Below, piece after piece: positions 18,099-26,535 of a stretch of 64,000 nt of DNA. How positions within the stretch are numbered: position 1 is the stretch's first letter; each line of letters starts with the position of its first letter. The position numbers and the translations under genes were made by a program. Source of the stretch: Algorimicrobium sp002414705 (GTDB taxonomy: Bacteria > Bacteroidota > Bacteroidia > Flavobacteriales > Flavobacteriaceae); contig CAXAUF010000006.1 in the NCBI GenBank assembly GCA_963972425.1, forward strand, positions 43,423-107,422. Reading direction: 5' to 3'. The notes under the pieces are model-generated. The model did no database searches. It was not told the DNA's origin and worked only from the letters and a program-made list of their open reading frames with translations.

Positions 18099-21065
18099 AT
18101 GCAAAATAAAGGATTAGTAAAACTGTTTGCAATTTTGTTTGGACTGGTAAGTATTTATCAGTTGTCTTTCACTTTTAAGGCAAATAGTATTGACGACCAA
18201 GCTGTGGCATTTTCAAATGGCGATGAGGTAAAAGAGCGTAAGTATTTAGATTCTCTTGATAATGTAGAGGTTTATAATTTAGGAGTAGCTAGTTATACCT
18301 ATTCTGAAGTTAAGGAAAATTCCATGAACCTTGGTTTGGATTTAAAAGGTGGTGTTAGTGTAATTCTTCAAGTATCTGTAAAAGATATTTTAAAAGGATT
18401 AGCAAACTACAGCAAAAATCCAGTATTCAATCAAGCTTTAGATGATGCTGATGAAATTCAAAAGAATAGTCAAAACGATTACGTTACTGATTTCTTTGTT
18501 GCATTCGATAAAATAAAAGGTGATACTAAATTAGCTTCTCCAGATATATTTTACACACGCGCACTTGATGGCGAAATAGAAGGTAGCATGACAGATGGTG
18601 AAGTGCAACCTATTATTGAACGTAAAATTGACGAGTCTATCGTTTCTGCTTTTGAGGTATTACGTAAGCGTATTGATGAGTTTGGTGTAACATCTCCAAG
18701 TATTCAACGTTTGGGTAGTTCTGGTCGTATTTTAGTAGAACTTCCTGGTGTTAAAGACAAGGAGCGTGCTATTAAATTATTACAAAGTACAGCACAATTA
18801 GAATTCTGGGATGTATACAAGCGTGATATGTTTGGACAGTTTTTATTTGATGCTAACAATCTTTTAAAAGAACTTGAAGCGCCAAAAACAGAAGACGTTG
18901 CAGAGCAAACTGAACCTCAAGATTCTGAAGATGCTGCCATTGAAGATTTATTAGGAGCAGATCCAGATTCTACAGCTACAGAAGTTAATCCATTACGTGA
19001 TTTGTTATTCCAATCTCAAAATCCTGCTGCCATTGCTATGGTAAACCTTAAGGATAGAGATCAAGTTATGGGGTATTTAAATATGACTCAAGTACGTTCT
19101 TTATTACCAGGCGAACAACGCTTCACAAAATTTGCATTTGGTAAGCCTGCAAAAGACAGTGAGATTGTTGAGTTATATGCTTTAGAAAGCAATAGAGATA
19201 ATGTACCACAATTAAGTGGAGCTGTTGTTACTGATGCACGTCAAGAGTATGACCCAATGGGTAAACCAACGGTTTCTATGCAAATGAACTCTAAAGGTGC
19301 TAAAATCTGGGAAGAAATGACTGGAGCAGCATTTACACAACAATCTAATATTGCTATTGTTTTAGATAATGTGGTATATTCTGCACCAGGCGTTACAACT
19401 GGGCCAATTGCAGGCGGTAACTCATCCATTTCTGGAAACTTTACATTAAATGAGGCAACGGATTTAGCAAACGTGTTACGTGCTGGTAAATTACCTGCTT
19501 CTGCAGATATTATTCAAGGTGAAGTTGTTGGTCCGTCATTAGGTCAAGAAGCTATTGAAAGTGGTCAAATGTCATTCCTTATTGCATTAGCATTGGTATT
19601 AGTATGGATGTTCCTTTATTACGGTAAAGCAGGTCTATTTGCTGATATTGCTATGATATTTAATATTATATTAATCTTTGGTGTGCTATCTGGATTAGGT
19701 GCTGTATTAACATTACCTGGTATTGCTGGTATTGTATTAACCATTGGTATGTCTGTGGATGCTAACGTACTTATCTTTGAGCGTATTCGAGAGGAAATTG
19801 CCAAAGGAAAAGGTTTAAAAGAATCTATTGATGATGGTTTCAGTAATGCACTATCTTCCATTTTAGATGCGAATATCACAACTGGTTTAACCGCTTTAAT
19901 TTTATTCATCTTTGGAACTGGTCCAATTAAAGGATTTGCTACTACCTTATTAATTGGTATTGCAACCTCTTTATTTACAGCTATCTTTATTACACGTTTA
20001 ATAGTAGATTGGTATGCAAACAGAAATGGGAATTTAGATTTCTCAACAGCTATTACAAAAAACCTTTTCAGAAATATTAACATCAATTTCTTAAAGAAAC
20101 GCAAAATGGCTTACATCATTTCTGGTGCATTCATTCTTGTAAGTTTAGGATCTTTATTCACAAACAGTTTAGATCAAGGTGTCGATTTTGTTGGAGGTAG
20201 AACGTACCAAGTTCGTTTTGCTGAAGCCGTTAGTGCTAACGAAATTTCAGAAACATTAGCAGATGCCTTTGGTAGTGCAGAAGCTAAAACGTTCGGAAAT
20301 GCCAATCAATTAAAAATTACAACCAAGTATAAAGTAAACGAAACAGATAATGCTATTGATGAGGAAATCAGAAATACATTATACACCGAGTTACAGCCTT
20401 ATATGTCTGGTCTTTCTTATGAAGAATTTATTAGTGACGATCAGGGTAAAACGGTTGGTTTAATGAAATACTATAAGGTAAGTCCAACGATTGCGGATGA
20501 TATTAAAAAATCATCAATCTGGGCTATTTTAGGATCTTTAGTAGTTGTATTCTTATATATCTTAATCCGTTTTAAAAGATGGCAATTTTCATTGGGTGCG
20601 GTTGCGGCAGTATTCCACGATGTCTTGATTGTGTTAGGTGTTTTCTCTTTAACATACAAGTATATGCCATTTAGTATGGAAATTGATCAGGCATTTATTG
20701 CGGCTATTCTTACCGTTATTGGTTATTCCTTAAATGATACGGTAGTTGTATTTGATAGAATTCGTGAATTCTTTAATGAGCACTCGGCTTGGTCATTTAA
20801 TAAAGTGATTAATGTATCATTAAGTAGTACATTAAGCAGAACATTAAATACCTCTTTAACAACATTAGTGGTATTATTAGCCATCTTTATTTTTGGAGGT
20901 GATTCTATTAGAGGCTTTATGTTTGCTTTAATAGTTGGTGTAATTGTAGGTACCTACTCATCCTTATTTATTGCAACACCTTTAATGTATGACGCTGTTA
21001 AAAAAGGCGATGCTGCAAATGCTTTAAAAGAAAAAGAGAAAGTAGAAGACGCAGAAATCGCGTAA
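18099..21065 (+). CDS. secDF: Fused protein translocase subunits SecD-SecF
   Basis: SecDF uses the proton motive force to pull exported proteins out of the SecYEG channel. This 988-aa protein joins SecD (residues about 1-650) and SecF (about 665-970) in one chain, the usual state in Bacteroidota. SecD motifs include LGLDLKGGV near the start, the P1 periplasmic domain (ELPGVKDKERA), and GMSVDANVLIFERIREE in TM4. SecF motifs include GVDFVGGRTYQ and VIGYSLNDTVVVFDRIRE. A low-complexity Glu/Asp insertion (residues about 260-295) is extra. It is transcribed alone from a strong promoter and ends at a strong terminator. Confidence 0.96.
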   Translation: MQNKGLVKLFAILFGLVSIYQLSFTFKANSIDDQAVAFSNGDEVKERKYLDSLDNVEVYNLGVASYTYSEVKENSMNLGLDLKGGVSVILQVSVKDILKGLANYSKNPVFNQALDDADEIQKNSQNDYVTDFFVAFDKIKGDTKLASPDIFYTRALDGEIEGSMTDGEVQPIIERKIDESIVSAFEVLRKRIDEFGVTSPSIQRLGSSGRILVELPGVKDKERAIKLLQSTAQLEFWDVYKRDMFGQFLFDANNLLKELEAPKTEDVAEQTEPQDSEDAAIEDLLGADPDSTATEVNPLRDLLFQSQNPAAIAMVNLKDRDQVMGYLNMTQVRSLLPGEQRFTKFAFGKPAKDSEIVELYALESNRDNVPQLSGAVVTDARQEYDPMGKPTVSMQMNSKGAKIWEEMTGAAFTQQSNIAIVLDNVVYSAPGVTTGPIAGGNSSISGNFTLNEATDLANVLRAGKLPASADIIQGEVVGPSLGQEAIESGQMSFLIALALVLVWMFLYYGKAGLFADIAMIFNIILIFGVLSGLGAVLTLPGIAGIVLTIGMSVDANVLIFERIREEIAKGKGLKESIDDGFSNALSSILDANITTGLTALILFIFGTGPIKGFATTLLIGIATSLFTAIFITRLIVDWYANRNGNLDFSTAITKNLFRNININFLKKRKMAYIISGAFILVSLGSLFTNSLDQGVDFVGGRTYQVRFAEAVSANEISETLADAFGSAEAKTFGNANQLKITTKYKVNETDNAIDEEIRNTLYTELQPYMSGLSYEEFISDDQGKTVGLMKYYKVSPTIADDIKKSSIWAILGSLVVVFLYILIRFKRWQFSLGAVAAVFHDVLIVLGVFSLTYKYMPFSMEIDQAFIAAILTVIGYSLNDTVVVFDRIREFFNEHSAWSFNKVINVSLSSTLSRTLNTSLTTLVVLLAIFIFGGDSIRGFMFALIVGVIVGTYSSLFIATPLMYDAVKKGDAANALKEKEKVEDAEIA

Positions 21066-21497
21066 TCTAATCTTTTCATCATATTTAAAAAGCCTTTTTG
21101 AGATTCATCAAAAAGGCTTTTTTATGGGTTTATATTTCAATGTTAATGCAAACAGATTTAATATTGAAAATGAGTCACTCTTAAAATGTTGTAGCGTTTA
21201 GTTTTGCTCTGTTTTAATTGATTTAAGACGAATAGAAGTAGCTTTTTAAAACTGACAAATTAAGTTTCTGTTGTTTAAAGTGAAGAACCTTCGACTTAAT
21301 TTCAAATAAATAAAACCTAAATAGTGTTATGGTTTTTGATGAAATTTCAGTTTGAGAATTGGTTTAGCCATAAACTTTCCTAAAACAAAACCAGCTTAAA
21401 AAAACAACTCAACTTATAGCGAAATTGGATTTGTTCTATTCAAAATGGCCAACAGAAAAACAGGCAATTTAAGTAAATTAAAAAAGCAGATGTGGTA
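21066..21497. other. Intergenic region with one terminator and no gene
   Basis: The first 60 bp hold the secDF terminator. The remaining 370 bp are AT-rich with scattered stops in all frames. I see no RNA gene or consensus promoter. Confidence 0.7.
21086..21124 (+). terminator. Intrinsic terminator after secDF
   Basis: A long stem, AAAAAGCCTTTTTGA pairing with TCAAAAAGGCTTTTT, small loop, T-run. Confidence 0.9.
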
Positions 21498-21998
21498 TCA
21501 ATCTTTTTCTGAAATAAAGCTCATACTATCACCAACCTCTAATTGCCATTCCTTAACTAGACCAGCATTCACCTCTAATACATATTTAGCAGGCGCATTG
21601 GATGGTAAGGAGCTTTCATTAAACGGTTGTGCGTTTTCTTGAAAACTCACCACTTTTTTATTGGCATTTATATAAATAAGGTCTAAAGCAAAGCGTGTGT
21701 TTTTCATGTAGAAAGAACGCGGTTGTTCATTGGGGAAAATAAATAACATACCACGATTCGCCTTCATAGATTCTCGATACATTAAGCCTGTTTGAGTTTC
21801 AAATTCGTTATCGGCAATTTCTATTTCTAAATTGGCAACAACCGAATCGTTCGCTGTTTTTAAAAGTTTTAAAGTACCTTCGTTTTTAAAGACAATTTCA
21901 GCTTGTTTGGGTTTTTTAGGTTCTTCTTTACAAGAGCATAGCGCTAAAGAAGATAGCGTAGTAGAAAGAATGACTATTTTAAAATAACGACGGATCAT
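21498..21998 (-). CDS. DUF192-family lipoprotein
   Basis: A 166-aa protein. The start MIRRYFKIV at 21998 is preferred to an ATG 54 bp upstream because it opens directly with the signal peptide (lipobox LALCSC) and falls just after the lgt stop codon. The DUF192 domain covers residues about 50-160 (ETQTGLMYRESM, RGMLFIFPNEQPRSFYMKNT, LDLIYIN). The family is exported and has no confirmed function. It follows lgt, the gene for the enzyme that would lipidate it. Confidence 0.85.
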   Translation of the reverse strand: MIRRYFKIVILSTTLSSLALCSCKEEPKKPKQAEIVFKNEGTLKLLKTANDSVVANLEIEIADNEFETQTGLMYRESMKANRGMLFIFPNEQPRSFYMKNTRFALDLIYINANKKVVSFQENAQPFNESSLPSNAPAKYVLEVNAGLVKEWQLEVGDSMSFISEKD

Positions 21999-22005
21999 AT
22001 AGAAA

Positions 22006-22932
22006 CTACTTACTCGTTTTCGGTTTATATACAAACATAAAATAGAGCCCAATTAATACAAACGGAATACTTAACATTTGTCCCGTATTTAAACCTAACA
22101 AGGTAATGTATTCATCGCCTTGTGGTTCTTTTACAAATTCCACAAAGAAACGAACCGTCCATAATAACACTAAAAAGAGTCCGAATAAATACCCGCTTTG
22201 TTGCCCTTTATTGGTTTTTTGATAAATAAACCATAGGATAAGAAAGACGAAAATATAACAGAAAGATTCATATAATTGTGCCGCATGACGTGCAGGAACG
22301 GCATCCAGTAAATATTGAAACTGTGCATTGTTAGTTACTGCTGCATAGGCTTCTTTGTAGTTTTCAATACCAGTTTCACCTACAATTTGACGTTTACTGT
22401 AGTAATCTTGAATAAAACGAACACCTAATGGCGAATCGGTTATTTTTCCTATAATTTCAGAATTAATAAAGTTTCCAATTCTAATGAAAACAGCACCCGA
22501 AGCAACTGAAATTACAACACGATCTAAAATCCACATAAGGGATTTGTAGTTGTACTTTTTACGGTATAAATACATACCAATAATAATTCCAATAGCAGCA
22601 CCATGACTAGCTAAACCTTGAAATCCGGTAAATTCAAAACCACCTTTAAATTTAAAAGGTAAAAAGATGCTGAAAAAATCTTGAGAAATTAATTCTGATT
22701 GATAAAATAAAACGTGACCTAATCTAGCGCCAAGCATGGTTGCTAAAACGGTATATATAAAGAGTGGATCTAAATAGTCTAAACTCACTTTTTCCTTTAG
22801 AAAAATACGTTTCATGATTTGAAATCCTAGTAGGAAAGCAACAATCCACATAACACTATAAAAGTGAAGTTTAAAATTTCCGAAAATATCAATTCCAGTA
22901 ATGGGATTCCAGTCAAATTGTAGTAATAACAT
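22006..22932 (-). CDS. lgt: Prolipoprotein diacylglyceryl transferase
   Basis: Lgt attaches diacylglycerol to the lipobox Cys of prelipoproteins in the inner membrane. The 308-aa protein has seven hydrophobic segments, the family signature around FIRIGNFINSEIIG with the essential Arg and Asn, LGARLGHVLFY, HAAQLYES and FVEFVKEPQ. The length is normal for Bacteroidota. It is followed after 7 bp by the DUF192 lipoprotein gene and preceded by the yidD repeat region. Confidence 0.94.
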   Translation of the reverse strand: MLLLQFDWNPITGIDIFGNFKLHFYSVMWIVAFLLGFQIMKRIFLKEKVSLDYLDPLFIYTVLATMLGARLGHVLFYQSELISQDFFSIFLPFKFKGGFEFTGFQGLASHGAAIGIIIGMYLYRKKYNYKSLMWILDRVVISVASGAVFIRIGNFINSEIIGKITDSPLGVRFIQDYYSKRQIVGETGIENYKEAYAAVTNNAQFQYLLDAVPARHAAQLYESFCYIFVFLILWFIYQKTNKGQQSGYLFGLFLVLLWTVRFFVEFVKEPQGDEYITLLGLNTGQMLSIPFVLIGLYFMFVYKPKTSK

Positions 22933-23079
22933 AAAGCTTCGTTTAAAAGAGTAAATATATGCAAATGGAAATGGATACGAAAGTCATGGGCTTATAATGA
23001 AATGTTATTTTTTATTTACTGTAATCAGATTTACGGAAGTTGGTATTACTGAAATATCTCTTATTTTTCAACTTTATTC
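22933..23079. other. Short intergenic stretch before the 120-bp repeats
   Basis: AT-rich DNA upstream of lgt. No consensus TAnnTTTG promoter was found on the minus strand. Confidence 0.5.
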
Positions 23080-23199
23080 GTCCTCTTTTTTAGGAACAGG
23101 ATCAAACCCACTTCTTCCCCAAGGCAACAAAACGTAAAGAAAATGCATAGTGTATATTTTTAGAGAATGGGCGAGATGGCGCGTTGACAATTTTTAGTT
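23080..23199 (-). repeat. 120-bp tandem unit A carrying a YidD-tail micro-ORF
   Basis: This unit matches the next 120 bp at about 101 of 120 positions by my count. On the minus strand it contains a 24-codon frame from ATG at 23148 to a TAA at 23074-23076. The frame begins MHFLYVLL and continues PWGRSGFDPVP with an acidic/Lys end, the same tail as YidD. Confidence 0.85.
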
Positions 23200-23319
23200 G
23201 TCATCTTTTTCTGGAACTGGATCAAAACCTGAACGTCCCCAAGGCGACAAAACGTAAAGAAAATGTACAGTGTACATTTTTAGAGAATGGGAGAGCCTGC
23301 GCGTTGGCAATTTTTAGTT
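23200..23319 (-). repeat. 120-bp tandem unit B carrying a YidD-tail micro-ORF
   Basis: The second unit is exactly in register with unit A and with the 3' end of yidD, which starts the third, partial copy (23320-23364). The minus-strand micro-ORF runs from 23277 to 23194 (27 codons), opens MYTVHFLYVLS and ends with the identical last 16 residues of YidD (PWGRSGFDPVPEKDDN). Confidence 0.85.
23260..23280. repeat. Perfect 21-bp palindrome
   Basis: AAAATGTACA, one G, then TGTACATTTT. In unit A the matching position is degenerate (AAAATGCATA G TGTATATTTT). Confidence 0.85.
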
Positions 23320-23553
23320 GTCATCCTTTTCAGGAACAGGATCAAAACCTGAACGTCCCCAAGGATGACAACTAAAAATCCTAACAATCGCCAATTTTCC
23401 ACCCTTCCAGAAACCATGTTTTTCTAAAGCCTCTTTTGCATAATGAGAACATGTAGGTTGAAACCGGCATGTTGAAGGCGTTAACGGCGAAATAAAGATT
23501 TGATAAATCTTGATGAGCAGTAAAAATGGGTATGTGAGTATCTTTTTTAGCAA
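23314..23553 (-). CDS. yidD: Membrane protein insertion efficiency factor YidD
   Basis: YidD is a small amphipathic membrane-associated protein that helps YidC insert membrane proteins. The 79-aa product has the family core KIYQIFISPLTPSTCRFQPTC split over residues 13-33, then SHYAKEALEKHG and FSCHPWGRSGFDPVP, with the conserved Cys residues. The C-terminal tail EKDDN is the segment duplicated in the two units just downstream. Confidence 0.93.
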   Translation of the reverse strand: MLKKILTYPFLLLIKIYQIFISPLTPSTCRFQPTCSHYAKEALEKHGFWKGGKLAIVRIFSCHPWGRSGFDPVPEKDDN

Positions 23554-23620
23554 AGTGTTTTTGTTGTTTGTCGTTAAGGTGTTAGTTGTTAAGTTGTGGT
23601 TATATGTTAAGAAGTTTAAC

Positions 23621-23983
23621 TTAAGTTGCTAAAAAACTTTTCCGAAGCGCATTTATTTTGTTGGTAAAGGATTCAATATCCTTTCTTATTTCTAAATAAT
23701 TTTCTTCGGATATAAATTGAAGCTCTTTCGAAATTATAGATTGATTCAACAATTCAATAGCTGAACTATAAGCAATAGTCATAAAGTGAGCTTTATCTTT
23801 TTTTGTTAATCTTGAAGTGCCTTCAGCCATGTTTGAGGAAACAGAAACAGAACATCGTCGCATTTGAGAACACAATCCGTATTTTTCTTCCGAAGGGAAT
23901 AAATTAGTGGTTTTGTACGTTTTTAAAGCAAGTTGAATTGCTTCTTGCCAAACAATTAATTTTTCAAATGAATAAACGTACAT
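23621..23983 (-). CDS. Four-helix bundle protein (S23/TIGR02436 family)
   Basis: A 120-aa all-helical protein with the family segments FEKLIVWQEAIQLAL, QMRRCSVSVSSNMAEG and a final helix. Members were first found as open reading frames in 23S rRNA intervening sequences, but most are free-standing genes scattered among Bacteroidota. Here it is not in an rRNA gene. It lies between cysS and yidD and looks like an insertion into an otherwise conserved block. Its function is unknown. Confidence 0.9.
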   Translation of the reverse strand: MYVYSFEKLIVWQEAIQLALKTYKTTNLFPSEEKYGLCSQMRRCSVSVSSNMAEGTSRLTKKDKAHFMTIAYSSAIELLNQSIISKELQFISEENYLEIRKDIESFTNKINALRKSFLAT

Positions 23984-24084
23984 TTCTTAAGGGTTTGATT
24001 TACATGTCAATATAGCTTAATTTTAACTAAATGTGTTTCACATTGATACGACTTAACAAAAAACAACTTTACACCTTCGCATTT

Positions 24085-25563
24085 CTAGTAACTAAAACTC
24101 GTCCCTTCACGACTATCATTCAACTGGATTCCTGCTTCAGCTAGCTCATCACGGATTTGATCAGACAAGGCAAAATCTTTATTCGCACGAGCTTCTTGGC
24201 GTAATTTGATGAGTAATTTTACAGCTCCCGATAATTTATCGGATGAATTATCCGCTTTATTGACGTTTTCTAAACCTAAAATATCAAAAACAAACGCATG
24301 GATAGTTGTTTTAAGTATTTCTAAATCAGATTCGGTAATCGTCGCTTTTCCATCATGAATTTGGTTAATATATTTTACTGCTTCAAATACATGCGCAATT
24401 AGAATAGGCGTGTTAAAATCGTCATTCATTGCATCATAACAGGATTGTTTCCATGCAGAAATATCATGTGTAGATGTCGTTGCGGTTTTTAATGAATCTA
24501 ATAATTTAATAGCCTCTATTAAGCGTTTAAAACCTTTTTCACCAGCATCAAGACCAGCATCTGTTAAATCTAAAACACTTCGGTAAGATGCTTGCATCAT
24601 AAAAAACCGAATGACACTTGGGCTGTAGGCTTTTGACATGATATCGTTATCTCCAGACAATAATTCAGCTGGATTTATATAGTTGCCTGTAGATTTGCTC
24701 ATTCTAGCACCATTTAATTCTAACATATTGGCATGCATCCAATATTTTACGGGAGCTTGACCTTTAGAAGCTTGGTTTTGTGCAATTTCACATTCGTGAT
24801 GTGGGAATTTTAAATCCATTCCACCACCATGAATATCAAAATATTCGCCAAGATATTTGGTGCTCATGGCAGTACATTCTAGGTGCCATCCTGGAAAACC
24901 ATCGCTCCAAGGAGAGGGCCATCTCATAATATGTGTTGGTTCTGCTTTTTTCCAAAGCGCAAAATCCTGCGGATTTTTTTTATCACTCTGACCATCAAGC
25001 GCACGAGTGTTATGAATTAAATCTTCTAGTTTACGTTTACTTAAAATGCCATATTCATTAGATTCATTGTATTTATGAACATCAAAATAAACAGAGCCAT
25101 TTACAACATAAGCAAATCCGTTATCTATTATAGATTGTATTAATTCTATTTGCTCAATAATATGTCCTGTTGCAGTAGGCTCAATGCTAGGTGGTAAAAA
25201 ATTAAACGTATTGAGTACATTATGAAAATCCACCGTATAACGTTGTACAATTTCCATGGGTTCAATAGACTCTAAACGTGCTTTTTTGGTTATTTTATCT
25301 TCACCAACATCACCATCATTTTCTAAATGGCCAGCATCAGTAATATTCCGAACATAGCGCACTTTATACCCCAAATGTTTGAGATAGCGAAAAATCATAT
25401 CAAAAGACATGAAAGTCCGCACATTTCCCAAATGCACATTACTATAAACCGTTGGTCCACATACATACATCCCAACATAGCCATCTGTAATGGGTTTAAA
25501 CGATTCCTTTTCGCCACGTAAAGTGTTGTAAATTTTTATGTCTTGTTGGTTGTATAATGGCAT
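24085..25563 (-). CDS. cysS: Cysteine--tRNA ligase
   Basis: CysRS charges tRNA-Cys. The 492-aa class I synthetase has the HIGH-equivalent region YVCGPTVYSNVHLGNVRTF, with a zinc ligand Cys. Other zinc-site residues are in LECTAMS and FPHHECE, and the KMSKS loop is RMSKSTGNYI. The DALR-like C-terminal domain is present and the length is standard. It follows folE after 93 bp on the same strand, and the pair is probably cotranscribed. Confidence 0.96.
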   Translation of the reverse strand: MPLYNQQDIKIYNTLRGEKESFKPITDGYVGMYVCGPTVYSNVHLGNVRTFMSFDMIFRYLKHLGYKVRYVRNITDAGHLENDGDVGEDKITKKARLESIEPMEIVQRYTVDFHNVLNTFNFLPPSIEPTATGHIIEQIELIQSIIDNGFAYVVNGSVYFDVHKYNESNEYGILSKRKLEDLIHNTRALDGQSDKKNPQDFALWKKAEPTHIMRWPSPWSDGFPGWHLECTAMSTKYLGEYFDIHGGGMDLKFPHHECEIAQNQASKGQAPVKYWMHANMLELNGARMSKSTGNYINPAELLSGDNDIMSKAYSPSVIRFFMMQASYRSVLDLTDAGLDAGEKGFKRLIEAIKLLDSLKTATTSTHDISAWKQSCYDAMNDDFNTPILIAHVFEAVKYINQIHDGKATITESDLEILKTTIHAFVFDILGLENVNKADNSSDKLSGAVKLLIKLRQEARANKDFALSDQIRDELAEAGIQLNDSREGTSFSY

Positions 25564-25656
25564 GGTTTTATTTTTGATTTGCTTGACTTATGTTAAGAAT
25601 TTTTAGCGTTTATAGTCACTTTCAGATTCATTAATTAACGCTAAATGGCTAACGCA

Positions 25657-26334
25657 CTAAAATTGTGTATCCAATTTAATATAATCTAAAAACTCACGTC
25701 GTGTTCCAGCTTCTTTAAATTTTCCGCCAAATTCCGCAGTAATCGTGCTGCTTTCTGTATCGCGAATCCCTCTAGAGTTTACACATAAATGTTTAGCATC
25801 TATAACGCAAGCAACATCATCTGTGTTTAAAACTTTTTGAAGTTCCTTAACAACTTGAATGGTTAAACGTTCTTGAACTTGAGGACGTTTGGCGAAATAA
25901 TCAACAATCCGATTCATCTTAGATAAACCAACAACCGTTCCGTTAGAAATATAAGCAACATGTGCTTTTCCAACTATGGGTAGTAAATGATGTTCGCAGG
26001 TTGAGTAAACCGTAATGTTTTTTTCAACCAGCATTTCACCATATTTATATTTATTGTCAAAAGTGGATGCGCTAGGTTTTTTATCTGGATTTAAGCCACC
26101 AAAAATTTCATTTACAAACATTTTTGCAACACGATTTGGTGTTCCTTTTAGGCTATCGTCAGTTAAATCAAGTCCCAATGTTTCCATGATATGGCGCACA
26201 TCGTCTTTAATTATTTTAATTTTTTCTTCTGAATTTAAAACAAAAGCATCAGCACGTAATGGTGTGTCAGCCGAAGTTCCAACATGGTCCTCTCCAATAG
26301 CATCAAAATCAGCAGTATTATCGTTAATTTTCAT
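25657..26334 (-). CDS. folE: GTP cyclohydrolase I, FolE
   Basis: FolE converts GTP to dihydroneopterin triphosphate, the first step toward folate and (via QueD/QueE) queuosine. The 225-aa protein has the zinc and active-site motif CEHHLLPIVGKAHVAY, the VVGLSKMNRIVDYFAKRPQ segment and the late zinc Cys in AKHLCVNSRG. The N-terminal 40 residues are a poorly conserved extension. A consensus -7 box lies 30 bp upstream. queE, folP and folD also lie in this window. Confidence 0.95.
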   Translation of the reverse strand: MKINDNTADFDAIGEDHVGTSADTPLRADAFVLNSEEKIKIIKDDVRHIMETLGLDLTDDSLKGTPNRVAKMFVNEIFGGLNPDKKPSASTFDNKYKYGEMLVEKNITVYSTCEHHLLPIVGKAHVAYISNGTVVGLSKMNRIVDYFAKRPQVQERLTIQVVKELQKVLNTDDVACVIDAKHLCVNSRGIRDTESSTITAEFGGKFKEAGTRREFLDYIKLDTQF

Positions 26335-26363
26335 TATTTCGAAATAAATAGGTTTTTAATCTG

Positions 26364-26371
26364 CAAAGATA
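26364..26371 (-). promoter_or_regulatory. Promoter -7 element for folE-cysS
   Basis: On the minus strand this reads TATCTTTG, an exact TAnnTTTG match 30 bp upstream of the folE start. No -33 match is found at normal spacing. Confidence 0.6.
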
Positions 26372-26535
26372 AGGAATTCCATTTTTTTGATAACTGAATT
26401 AACAAACAATTAATTTCCTGATAAAAGTAGAAAGGTTTCCTTAAATTTTTCTTATTTTACACCACTAAAATTTAGTATAATATTAACCCTTCTTGTAGAA
26501 ATTCCTTCTATAACAAAGGATTTAGTTAAAATCTC

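Noticed and set aside
23184..23375. Plus-strand 63-codon frame over the yidD repeats
   Set aside because: It is an artefact of the duplicated 120-bp unit read on the opposite strand from yidD.
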